Shown here piece after piece: positions 1 through 10,390 of a stretch of DNA of 64,000 nt (its first letter is position 1; each line of letters starts with the position of its first letter). Source of the DNA: Nageia nagi (lineage: Eukaryota > Pinophyta); NCBI GenBank assembly GCA_050084985.1, contig JBITNC010000001.1, forward strand, positions 184,326,001 to 184,390,000, read 5' to 3'. Both the position numbers and the translations under genes were made by a program. The notes below the pieces were generated by a model. It had not been told where the DNA came from and did no database searches. It saw nothing but the letters and a program-made list of their open reading frames with translations.

Positions 1-330
1 AATTAGAACTTAGACAAAAGCATTTATGGATAATGAATTTTAATGGAGGAAAATGTAAAAATGGTGTTGGAGCTGGTATTATTTTTTAATATCCATTTGA
101 GTCATCAAAATGATTCTCTGTTAGACTCATATGGAATTGTATAAACAACACAACAAAGTATGAAGCTCTTTTCCTTATCTTATCAAAAGTAATTAGATTG
201 GGAATTAAGTGCTTATCGATTATTAGAGGCTCTAAATTAATCATTAATCAAGTTACATATAAATATACTATAAAGCATCACTATCTCAAGGTTTGCAAGA
301 GTTGATTTAAATATCTTTTAGAAAAAAAAA
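1..330 (+). pseudogene. Ty3/gypsy RNase H-like domain fragment
   Basis: The translation shows a degenerate RNase H of the plant retrotransposon type: a block reading GVGAGIIF, then CINNTTKYEALFLILSKV, then a segment ending KLIINQV. These correspond to the beta-strand core and the acidic-helix region (usually NNxAEYEAL) of the RNase H found in Ty3/gypsy Tat-type elements. Stops and a weak 3' half show it is dead, and the 5' end lies outside the window. It precedes the reverse transcriptase on the same strand, with a linker reading FHWQIFDNNSQI that is typical between these two domains. Seen: motif order and stops. Known: some plant Ty3 lineages carry an extra, archaeal-type RNase H. Inferred: this is that extra copy rather than the ordinary RNase H that follows RT. 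Confidence 0.7.
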
Positions 331-539
331 TTTGCTTTAAACTTTCAAGTAGTTAGATGATGTCACAGCACTTTGGCTAATCAATTGGATTCTAAGGTAG
401 CTAATTATGATGTGGCTACCCATTTCAAACCCAACAAGGAGATCAAACTAGTTTTTAGGTTATGTGTGTAATATGATGATTTCCATTGGCAAATTTTTGA
501 CAATAATTCCCAAATTAATCAATTAAGCATTTTGTACAC

Positions 540-1281
540 TCCTCTAATGAGGAAACCACCCTAGATGACTTTCAAGATAAAGAGATCATTCAACTAAATA
601 ACAAATTCATTCTAAAAGCCCTAGTTTATTTAGAAGAAATATTTGATAGAGAGGATAGATTCATAAATTCTACTCATGAAGATCAAAAAATAAGTTACTA
701 TGAAATTAAGGTCCTTCCCCAAAAAATGGTAAAAGTTAGAATAAATGTTGCTCCTTATGAAATATGGGATATGATCCTACTTTCTAGAGAATTTTAAGAT
801 ATAATTGCATAGAATTATTGGGATCTCAAAACATATAATATGGATATAATTTAGCACTCAATAAAGCTTAAACAAGGAATTCTCCCTTTCATATAAAAAC
901 AAAGAGCAAGGATTGAAGCTATGATGAAATAAGAGTTGATTAAACTAGTGGATCTAAGGATAATATTTGCTATTGAAAATACTAGTTGGGTCTCTAATCT
1001 AGTATCAGTCTAAAAGAAGAGTGGAGAGATACTCTTGTGTGTTGACTTTAGAAATATTAACTAAGCATCCTTAAAGGATCATTATCTAGTCCCACTCATG
1101 GACTAGATTTTATATATAATTGTTGGAGCATAATATTTTTCTTTGATTGATGGATTCTCAAGTTTTAATTAGATACAAGTAAAGGATAGTGACCAAAATA
1201 AGATTACATTTATAACCAAGTGGGGAACTTTTTCCTTCAAAATAATGTGCTTTTATCTCTCAAATAGTGGTGCAACTGTAA
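540..1281 (+). pseudogene. Ty3/gypsy reverse transcriptase fragment
   Basis: This is the N-terminal half of a Ty3/gypsy reverse transcriptase. Recognisable blocks in order are a WDLKTYNMDII segment, a PFIxKQRARI segment, WVSNLVSVxKKSGEILLCVD followed by FRNIN, LKDHYLVPLMD, FSLIDGFSSFN, KITFITKWGTFSF and LSNSGATV. The last equals the family block NAGATFQR. Several stops interrupt it. It ends abruptly at about 1,281, before the FxDD active-site strand, where unrelated sequence beginning TGTTCCC starts. The enzyme would copy element RNA into DNA in virus-like particles; this copy cannot. Confidence 0.85.
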
Positions 1282-2108
1282 TGTTCCCATTTTTTATGTG
1301 TTCTTCCCATTCCACCCCTCATAAATGGGAACCTTAATTTAGGATTATTTTTATCCATTTTTATATAATTTGGCCAAAATGATGTAAATTCCACTTTGAG
1401 ACTTAATAAATCTCTAACTATGGAATAAATGGTTCATTTACTTATTTATTTTTATGTTAGTTAATTGATAAAATACTAATAATGTTGTATTTAAAATACC
1501 AATACAATTGTGATTATAAATACAATATTAGTATCATTAAATGAAGCATTACATATTTTATCCATAATGATTGTAATATTAGCATTTAACATGTCTCTAG
1601 TCATCAGCTTTTCCCTCTTCAAAGTATAGTATTCCCTAAGGTGATTGAATCGACTATGAGGTCATTTGGAGCTCCAAGGATGGATGTGGTACTTTGAACT
1701 AGGCATTGGCAATCTCGAGGCAAGTAGACGATCCTAGAGCATGGATGCTAGGCATGGAAGCATCCCAATACCCCACATTGGCCTTCCTAGGTATATGGAT
1801 CGATGGCATTGATCATGAGGAACTCTATTATCACGCCCTCTTAAACATTGGCATTCTTGAACATTTGATGTGATTTCACTTATCCTAAGGCTCCTCGTAT
1901 TATATGTTGGATACATGACCATACAAATCACATCTCTCCATCATCGAATCATCTCAATGCAAGATTAGAATATGATTACCCTCACCTATAAAAGGAAGAC
2001 TTATATCCATTATGAGATATGTTGAATTTGATATTAAACCCTTTTATTTTGGATTGACTGGAGACTCTATATTTACCACTCATGAGTCAACTTGCATTTG
2101 AGGTACCA
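1282..2108. other. Non-coding segment, possible decayed LTR
   Basis: No coding sequence is recognisable. The segment begins TGTTCCCATTTT exactly where the upstream RT is cut and ends TACCA where the duplicated CASPL-upstream sequence (copy A) begins, so it has the TG...CA form of an LTR. A promoter-like CTATAAAAGGAAG lies at about 1,987. No matching 5-bp target-site duplication flanks it (tgtaa against agaaa). A solo LTR is only one reading; another is a deletion junction between two older Ty3 fragments. Confidence 0.3.
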
Positions 2109-3009
2109 AGAAAAAGATCTTGGTAAAGTGATTAGAAAGGGATATATGATTAAAGTAATAAATATTATTTGAGTGAAGATTTGATGAATTTTCATGCTTG
2201 GGTGATGTTTGGAGTTAATTCTTATTGGTTTTATGGATTTTATCTATAATTAACTTAGAGGTATTTGATCCATGTGGTGCTAGATCCATTTCTATGAAAA
2301 TCATAAATCTACAAGTTCTTTATTCTAATACATTGAGTACACTTGTTGGAAAGTCTTGGATCAAAAGAGCAAGAATCTATGATGACCTCTAGAGATTCAC
2401 TCCTTAAAATCAAAATATTACACTTGGTGTCACTACTATGGGGTGTCCACACAATCATTAGATTCCATACCATGCATTTAAAAACCTTAAAAGGAACTTT
2501 AGTAGCAAAAAAGCTAAGGTACAAGGTGACCCATGAATCAATTCCAATATTGTTGAAGATAAAGTTACAAATTGAAGCTAAATGGACCAACATAAATATA
2601 TAGAAAATAAATATAAAACAAATATAAAATAATCATCAATGATTGCTTGTATTTTAGAAATTAATGAATTTATTTTAGTGACTCATTATGCTATTAATCC
2701 AATTGTAGATATTGCTTGAGGAAGATTTGATAAAAAAATGATTTTATGTTGCAATGAATCCAAATTAAACACATTCCAAGAAGAGGTTATTCTTGTATCA
2801 ATTATCAAAAAAATATTAAAGAGATCCATCAAGATCATTAGAAAATAAGGGTATCAACTTAGGATTCAAGCTCTACACTATTGAGGAAGAATCAATAATA
2901 CTATTAAGGAAAAAATTGATGAGGTAGTGAAGCTCTTCAAGATATGATATTTGAAAGTTCTAAGGGCATCAAAGTGCAAAATCATATGAAGGATTCAAAA
3001 TGGAGATAG
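2109..3009 (+). repeat. Copy A (left part) of CASPL-upstream duplication
   Basis: This stretch aligns over its whole length, in the same orientation, with 25,193-26,084. Shared blocks include AAGAAAAAGATCTTGG at the start, TTTTCATGCTTGG, TTACACTTGGTGTCACTACT and TCAAGCTCTACACTATTGAG. The pair continues as 14,502-15,223 against 26,085-26,812, the two halves of copy A being separated by TE1. The first bases correspond to the end of a Ty3 gag that is better preserved before copy B. No reading frame of known function is visible. Confidence 0.85.
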
Positions 3010-3503
3010 TGTTGGAATGTATAATGCATTATTGTAAAGGTTTTATAATATTACTCTTTGTAAATTCATTAATACTTAATGGTATCATTAGATACCTTAA
3101 GTATTTAAGTGAATATGATAATGTAACTTGTCCTACACTCCATCTCATGAGCATGCCCCTTGGGTAAAAGGGAGTAGCATGTCATGCCTTTGTATAATGG
3201 TTAAAAGGGTGATCCAAAGGGGGATTTTGGCTTATAAATATAAGGCCCTCTCTTTGTGATTATACACAAATTCATGAAGCAAAGTTATGTTCTAGGATAG
3301 TGATAAAGTTAGGATATTTATAAGAGAGTTGTCTTTGTGAATGAAGTAAGATCTTGTTAGTGGATGTACTCCTAGTTAGAGGAACCACTTTATATCTTGA
3401 GTTACTTTGTAAGATTGGTTTATGCTTTAGTATATTATTGATTGAGTGAGCTTTCATATAATCTTGGGAATTATGGAATTAAGTGTATGTATTAGTTCCT
3501 TAA
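3010..3503 (+). repeat. TE1 5' LTR
   Basis: This 494-bp direct repeat of 14,008-14,501 starts TGTTGGAATGTATAATGC and ends TTCCTTAA (canonical CA mutated to AA in both copies). It contains a TATA-like TTATAAATATAAGG at about 3,232, the probable U3 promoter. The same LTR occurs at both ends of TE2 and at the left end of TE3. Confidence 0.93.
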
Positions 3504-3506
3504 AAT

Positions 3507-3519
3507 TGGTATCATAGCC
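3507..3519 (+). promoter_or_regulatory. TE1 primer-binding site
   Basis: TGGTATCATAGCC begins three bases after the 5' LTR. It resembles the complement of the initiator methionine tRNA 3' end (usual element form TGGTATCAGAGC) that primes minus-strand DNA synthesis. It has one central change. Confidence 0.85.
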
Positions 3520-6088
3520 TTGTATGGAAGCTCTTCTTCAACATCTTATTGATCTTCATTCCTCATATTACACTTCATTGTTGAGGTAAACTCAAGAAAA
3601 GGTTTAAATCCCTTCCTACTTTATTATTTTTTTATGACTCTAACATTTTTTTTGTTGTGAGCTTATCCAATTTTAAAAAAAAGGGGGAATATACTTACAT
3701 GTTATTGCTATGAATTTGTTATATTTTATCCCCTCAAAATATTTATAATTTTTTTTTAAATATTCTATTTGAATTTGTTTTTTGGGAGGTCAACCAGCTG
3801 CCATTAGACCAAACCCCTCCCTTCTCCTCCTCCTTTATGGTGGCTTGGTGGTGGCCTACTAGATGTGTCTAGCCCTCAACATCTTTCTAGTCATTGTCTT
3901 ACTCTCTCTAATGATTCAAAATGAGTAGGTTTTTAGCATAATCATGTTTTTTTCTCTCTATTATTTATGGTAAAACTAAGGAGGTGAGTTCCTTTATCTC
4001 TTCATTTTCTTGGCACAATTGATGGTAGCTCCCCACTCATGATGCTTTCACTTCCTTCACTTATGGAGGCCCTAATGAGCCCCATGCACCTCCTTTCTCT
4101 ACCTTATTCTTGTTCCTAAAGAAAATAGAGGAGAGCCCATGGCAAAGGTAGCAGAGGAAAGCCATTATGCATGAGAATTAAAACCTTTTTTTTTCTTGGT
4201 GCCCACCATGGGAATTAAAACCCTAGTATTTTTGGCATCCTCTATGGTGCCTCTCCTTCCTCTAAGTCTCCCTTCTATTGTAGTCCTCTATGCCTCTCTT
4301 GCCCTCTCAACCAACCACCTCTCTTACCTTTGTAGCAACTCCATGGCATAAAAATTCAAATTGATCTATGGCCTATCAATAAATGGCCCCTTCATTTGTT
4401 TGGTGGCTCGCAGCCCCTTCCTTCATTTGGTGGCTCACAAATGATGGACCTCTCAACCCTTGTAATTGTAATATTTGATTGTGCTCTCCTCTTATTTCTA
4501 CAATCATCCCTAGTGTTGCTTAAAGGAGTATCATTTTTTTACTATCATTATTTTCTACTAACTAACTGTAATTATTTTATATCTTTGTCCTTCTTGGTCT
4601 GCATAGGGGGTAAAAGTCCTTTTTTATTACTTGGAGTAAACTCTAGCCCCAAATTTAATGTTTGGAGTAAATTTTAAGTTTCTTTTTTAAAACCTTGGAG
4701 TGAACTCTAAGCTCCAAATTTAATGCTTGAAGTAAATTCTAAGTTTCCTTTTTAATACTTGGAATAAACTCTAAGATCCAAATTTATTGCTTAGAGTAAC
4801 CTATAAGTTCAAATATATATTTTTTATTCCTCTTTAAAAAAAAAAATTATGGGGTAATTTTTTTTAAGAGGGAATAATTTTTTAAATAAAATATTTTTTT
4901 GGCAAGCATGCACTCACTTAGTTAAAAGTATCATTTTTTTTACTTAGTTAAAAACAATTCTAAGGTTAAAACTAGCATGTCTATTGAAGGGATCCATTTT
5001 AAGTAAAAAAAAAAGGGGGGGAGAAATTTTATAATTCTTTACTTAAAATTTTTAGATCCACCTATTGAATGGATTTTAAGTGTTTATAAAATCCTTATGC
5101 AAAGATGGACTTGGAAATGATGCATGCTAAGTATTTATTTATCCTTATTCCTTATGCAAAGTTTATGAATGGACTTGTATAAACTATGGAAATGATGCAT
5201 GTTTATTCCTTATGTAAAGTTCAGAATGGACTTGTGCAAATTATGGATCTATGTAAAGATGTCCTTTAGGGGTTAGTAAACAAAACCCATTGGAATATTA
5301 GGTTCAAAGTTATAAATGGATGATGTTTCATTTACGCACTTTACTTTATGTTTTGTATATTTGTCTTATTTATTTATGCAAAAATTACAAATATTGAAAT
5401 GTGCAATCCCTAAAATGAACACATCTACACATACATTCTGCAACATGACTTATTTAGGGAGCCATGAAGTGAGGATAGGTATACTACAGCCTTTATTCTA
5501 TGATACAAATGGTGAAAAGTTTGTACTTATCAATTTTACCTAAGTCCTCTATTTATTTGGATATAACTCCAATAGGTGGACAAGCATGTGTGTAGTGATA
5601 CCACATGTCCACATTCTATTTAGGGATTATCTTGATAACCTAGGAGGAAAACTTGAAACCTAATCAAGATTAATAATTTGATCGATCCAACATGCATCAC
5701 AACCTTAGAAAATAGTAGGTACTCCTCCTTGTGAGAGTATATTACTCCCCAAGGTGAACTGGTTGAAGATTGGTAGTACCTGGGCTCCATTGTGCAGGCT
5801 TCCAAGTGAAGCCCTAATTTTAGCTAAGAAAACAAATCTCAACAATATCACTTTACATTTATTGTTATTCATGATGATAAAAGTGTTGGGTACATGGGAT
5901 TTTTATGAGTTTTTATAATAAACTTTTGCACATGTGAATTTTGTTTAACAATTAAGCATGTCCTTTTATTAAATTTAACATGTATCATTGATTTACTTGT
6001 TTAAATCTAAAATATGTATGGATGATTAAAATGTTGTTCTAAACCACATGCTTATAAAGGTTAACACTTTCACATTTTTGTATAGCAA
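3520..6088 (+). other. TE1 untranslated leader
   Basis: About 2.6 kb of non-coding leader lie between the primer-binding site and the first gag ATG. It holds a pyrimidine-rich stretch (3,780-4,400), a tandem repeat (4,629-4,819), short repeats around ATGCATG and GGACTTGT (5,080-5,250), and a block at 5,240-5,830 that is conserved in TE2 at 18,790-19,390. The small open frames here are not supported by any protein family. Confidence 0.7.
4629..4819 (+). repeat. Tandem repeat, about 64 bp x 3, in TE1 leader
   Basis: Three diverged units start at about 4,629, 4,692 and 4,757, each of the form ACTTGGAGTAAACTCTA, CCAAATTTAATG, TTGGAGTAAATT, TAAGTTTC. Variable tandem repeats are common in leaders of plant LTR elements. 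Confidence 0.75.
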
Positions 6089-6963
6089 ATGGGAGACACC
6101 TTCTTACCCAAGCACATTTTTGACGATTCTAACTTTGGTATTTGGGAACCTTGGATGAGAGTTGAATTATAGGTAAAGAAGATTTAGAAAATAGTTAATG
6201 ACAACCTTGTTGATTCTATACATGAGAAGGCACTTGAGGCATACAACACAAATAATGAATTGGAAACCTCCATGATTTTTCATGCAATGTCAGATGATAT
6301 GCTCCTTATGATTTCATCATCAACCTTAGCAAAGGAAGCTTGGGATAAGCTCAAGAAAATTTACCTTAGATCTAAGTTTTCAAGAAGTTTCACTATTCTT
6401 CTAAAGTTTCTTCAATCATGTCAAATGGAAGACAAAAATGTTACCATCTACTTGAACAAAATCATTGACCTTAGGATCCAACTTATTGCTTATGGGTGTA
6501 ATTGGATCAATGATGAGTTTATGGTCTTTATCATTCTCTAATGCTTTTCTTCACAGTTTAGTAACTTTGTGACTATAATTGAGATTGAGCTTGATGATGA
6601 AGAAGAATTCTTCTTCTTCAAGAACCTTTTTAGGCTCCTTATAAAGCATGAGAAAACTCTAACAATAAGGTATTGATCTCTTCTCTAAAGGATAATAATC
6701 TTGCTCTAGGAGCAACAAAAACTCCTTTCAAGAACAAGTTCAATCATCATAAGAAATATTATCCTCCTTACTTCAAAAATTTTGAGAAAAAGGGTAACAA
6801 TAACAACAACAACAACAATAGTTACTTCAAACAAAGAGATGGAAAAGGCAAGGCAAGCAAACTAAATACCAATGAAAAGTTCGATAAAAATTGTAACTTT
6901 TGTGGTATCCATGGTCATATAGAATTTGATTGCTACAAAAAGAAAAGAAAATAAAAGAAAAGA
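6089..6963 (+). pseudogene. TE1 unit 1 gag
   Basis: This is the Copia-type gag (capsid) of the first unit. Start ATG is at 6,089, with a MGDTFLPKHIF N-terminus matching unit 2 and TE2. Downstream come a helical capsid region (LETSMIFHAMSDDMLLM, AWDKLKKIYL), an Asn-rich linker and an intact CCHC zinc knuckle CNFCGIHGHIEFDC at about 6,894-6,935. Stops such as TAG for Trp or Gln near 6,170-6,190 and frameshifts around 6,540-6,670 kill the frame. The role would be RNA packaging into virus-like particles. Confidence 0.85.
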
Positions 6964-7039
6964 ACAAGGGTAATGGAAATGTAAAAAACTTCAAAGGGAA
7001 GAAAAATATAAAGTTAGACTTGTTGCTAGGCTCTACTCC

Positions 7040-9453
7040 ATGAGTCACTCTTTCTCATCTGATTGGATTGTTGACTCTAGTTGCACTAATCACTTATGCT
7101 TTGAAAAGGATAAGTTTGAAAATTTTCATAAGTATAGAAGATATGCAATTATAATAGGTGATAATTCAATTCTTGAAGTACAAAGAATTGGGAGTGTTTT
7201 GATTCATGGAAAGGTTCTTGAAAATGTGCTTTATGTTCCTAAACTCAAGATGAACCTTGTCTCCATAATTCAAGTTACCAGATAAGGGTACTCATTTGAG
7301 TTCAACTCACACTTCTAGTGCATTAAGAAAGAAATTGCCACATTGGTTAAAGGGTCGGTAAATGATGATATTTGCATTATGGATCAAATTCCAATGAAGA
7401 TGCATCTTGCTACAAATGTGTGTTCTAGAGGTAATCTTTGGCACCAACACCTAGGACACCTTAACCATAAGAGTATTCAAATCATGAAAGACTAAAAACT
7501 TGTGGAAGGTTTGCCTTCAATTTCACCTTCAATTGGTCTATGTGAGAAGTGCATCCTAGGTAAGATGAATAGACAAAGGTTTGAAAAAGCTAAGGCAACA
7601 AGAGCATCTCAACCTCTTTAGCTTGTGCATTTAGATTTGATGGATCCATTTAAGACTAAGTTACTTGGAGGGACATCTTATGTCTTGACCTTCATCGATG
7701 AATTAAGTAGGATAACTTTTGGCTATCTACTTGAGCATAAGGATCAAACCTTTGAGATTTCTAAAAATTTCAAATCCTTAGTTGAAAATCAAATTAACCT
7801 TAAAATCAAGATGTTGAGATTAGATAATAGGGGAGAATATAATAGCAATGAGTTTAATATTTATTATGATAAGTATGAAATCAAAAGATAATTTATAATT
7901 CCATACACTCCTCAACAAAACATTATTATCGAAAATAAAAGTAGGATAATTATAGAGATGGCTAGATGCATGTTGTGTAATCTTTTTAGTTTCTTATGGG
8001 GTGAAGCTGTGAGCACTATTATTTACACCCTGAATAGGTTTACCACAAAAGCCATTCAAGGTAAAACTATTTTTATGGTTAGGAATAAAACATAACATTT
8101 CCCACCTTAGGGTGTTTGGTTGTGAAGCATTCTCCTATATTATTTTTGAGAAAAGAAAAAAGTTAAATAAAAGAGTTGAAAAATGCATCTTTGTAAGATA
8201 TGATAGTAATCATAGAGGCTATAAGATCTACTCTCTATCCTACAAAGCAGTATTCATATCAAGAGATGTAAAGTTCAATGAACTTCTTGAAGAATCTGCT
8301 TCTAATGAGGATGTTGATGATCTAGATGACTCATCAGTTGCACCTAGTTGGATAGATTTTAATGTAGACAAGTCACCACATGAGCAAAATTCTCAAACAT
8401 AAAGGATAACTAGGAGCATGACCTTGAACAAATCCTTATTTACCAAAATTGATAACAACAATGAGCCCTCATCATTCAAAGAAGCTTCAAAGCATGAGTA
8501 CTAGATGGAAGCCATGAAAGTGGAGTATGAGGCTCTAATGAAAAATGAAACTTGGTACTTGGTTCCTTATCCCAATGAGAAGCATGTGATTAGCAATAAG
8601 TGGATCTACAAGATCAAGTTCAATTCAGTTAGGGAAATTGAGAAATACAAAGCAAGGTTAGTAGCAAAAGGTTTTGCTTAAAAAAATAGTATGAATTCTA
8701 AGGAAACATTTTCTCCTATGAAAAATATGCCCATTATTAGAATTATCCTTACTCTTTTAGCAACTTAGGGATGGAAATTTTTTCAAATTAACATCAAGAG
8801 TGCATTTATCAATGCTAACTTAAATGTGAAAAGCTACATGAATCAACTATAAGGGTTTATTGTGGAAGGAAAAGAGTCATTTGTGTGCAAGCTAAAGAAT
8901 TCATTAAATGGACTAAAGCAAGCACCTAGAGCCTAGTTTAAGAAGATTTTAAGATACTTTACAGATATTGGATTCTCTAAGTACTTTTCTAACTCTGTTC
9001 TATATGTGCTCAATCAAGGAAAAGACATGGTTTTAATTCTCCTTTATGTGGATGATCTTTTGATAACTAAAAATAATGATGAAATCATTCAAAAGTGCAT
9101 ATGCAAACTCACAACAACATTTGAAATGATTGATTTTGATCTCTTACACTACTACCTTATAATGTAAGTTTACCAATACAAGGATTGTACTTATCTTAGT
9201 CAATCCAAGTATATATCATACATCTTATAAAAATTTGAAATGGAGGAGTGTAGACACACTACAATCCCAGTCTCCCTTGGAATCATTATTTCTCTTAGCT
9301 CTAACTCTTAGTTGGTAGATGCTATAGCTTAAAGGCAATTAATTAACAATATTTTTTATTTGACTATTTCCAGGCTAGATATTACCTTTGTAGTGAATTT
9401 GATGGTTTGATTCATGTAGAAACTATATGTTAAGCAAATATTGAGGTATATCA
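7040..9453 (+). pseudogene. TE1 unit 1 pol, truncated in RNase H
   Basis: Domains in order: protease (WIVDSSCTNHL, the active DSG changed to DSS), GAG-pre-integrase zinc finger (HQHLGHLNHKS with C-x2-C near 7,540), integrase core (HLDLMDP; LDNRGEY; IIIENKSR, retaining the catalytic Glu), RT (NKWIYKIKFN at about 8,596; YVDDLL at about 9,045) and the first part of RNase H (LDITFVVNLM). The frame then stops short at about 9,450, where the next unit's gag begins. Many stops are CAA/CAG to TAA/TAG or TGG to TAG. Usual RNase H would continue another 280 codons, as in unit 2. Confidence 0.88.
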
Positions 9454-9454
9454 A

Positions 9455-10332
9455 ATGGTAGACACCTTCTTACCCAAGAACATTCTTGATGGTTGCAACT
9501 TTGGTATTTGGGAACCTCAAATGAGAGTTGAATGGCAGGTAAGAAAGATTTGGCAAACAGTTAATGAGAACCTTGTTGCTCCTATATATGAGAAGTCACT
9601 TGAGGCATACAACACAAAGAATGTATTGGAAACCTCCATGTTTTTTTATGTAGTGTCAGATGATATGCTCCTTATGATTTTATCATCAACTTTAGTAAAG
9701 AAAGCTTAGGATAAGCTCAAAAAAATTTAGCTTGGATCTAAATTTTCAAGAAGGTTCACTATTCTCCCAAAGTTGCTTTAATCATGTCAAATGGAAGATG
9801 AAAATGTTACCATATACTTGAATAAAATCATTCACCTTAGGATCTAACTTATTGCTCGTGGATGCAATTGGATCAATGATAAATTCATGGTCAATATTTA
9901 TCATTCTTCAAAGCCTTTCTTCAAATTTTAGTAACTTTGTGACTGTAATTGAGACTAGGTTTGATGATGAAAAAGAATTCTTCTCCCTCAAGAACCTTTT
10001 TAGGCTCCTTTTAAAGCATGAGAAAACACAAAAAGGTATTTATCTCTTCTCCAAAGGATAATAATCTTGCTCTAGGAGAAAAAAAACCTCCTTTCAAGAA
10101 GAAGTTCAAACATCATAAGAAATCTTATCCTTCTTCCTCCAAAAAGTTTGAGAAAAGGGGCAACAAAAACAACAACAACAATAGCTACTTCAAACAAAGA
10201 GATGGAAAAGGTAAGGTAAGAAAACCAAATCCCAAGGAAAAGTTCGATGGAAATTATAACTTTTATGGTATCCATGGTCATAAAGAATTTGATTACTACA
10301 AAAAGAAAAGAACAAGGTTAATAGAAATGTAA
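9455..10332 (+). pseudogene. TE1 unit 2 gag
   Basis: This second gag begins with MVDTFLPKNILDG directly after the truncated RNase H of unit 1. It keeps the same capsid and Asn-rich linker as unit 1. All three zinc-knuckle cysteines are changed to tyrosine (YNFYGIHGHKEFDY), each by a single G-to-A change. Stops and a frameshift (about 9,705-10,020) break it. By eye it differs from unit 1 at about 14% of the first 205 bases. Confidence 0.87.
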
Positions 10333-10390
10333 GGAACTTTAAAGGGAAGAAGAATATTAAAGTTGGACTTGTTGTTGGGCTCTAATCCAT

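Noticed and set aside
1734-1931. Small minus-strand open frame
   Set aside because: No family likeness; lies in non-coding sequence between Ty3 fragments.
2309-2603. Overlapping open frames on both strands, with relatives at 25,319-25,739
   Set aside because: They are conserved only because the region is duplicated (copies A and B). No protein family is recognised and stops differ between copies.
4396-4677. 93-codon open frame in TE1 leader
   Set aside because: Hydrophobic low-complexity text from pyrimidine-rich leader DNA; absent from TE2.
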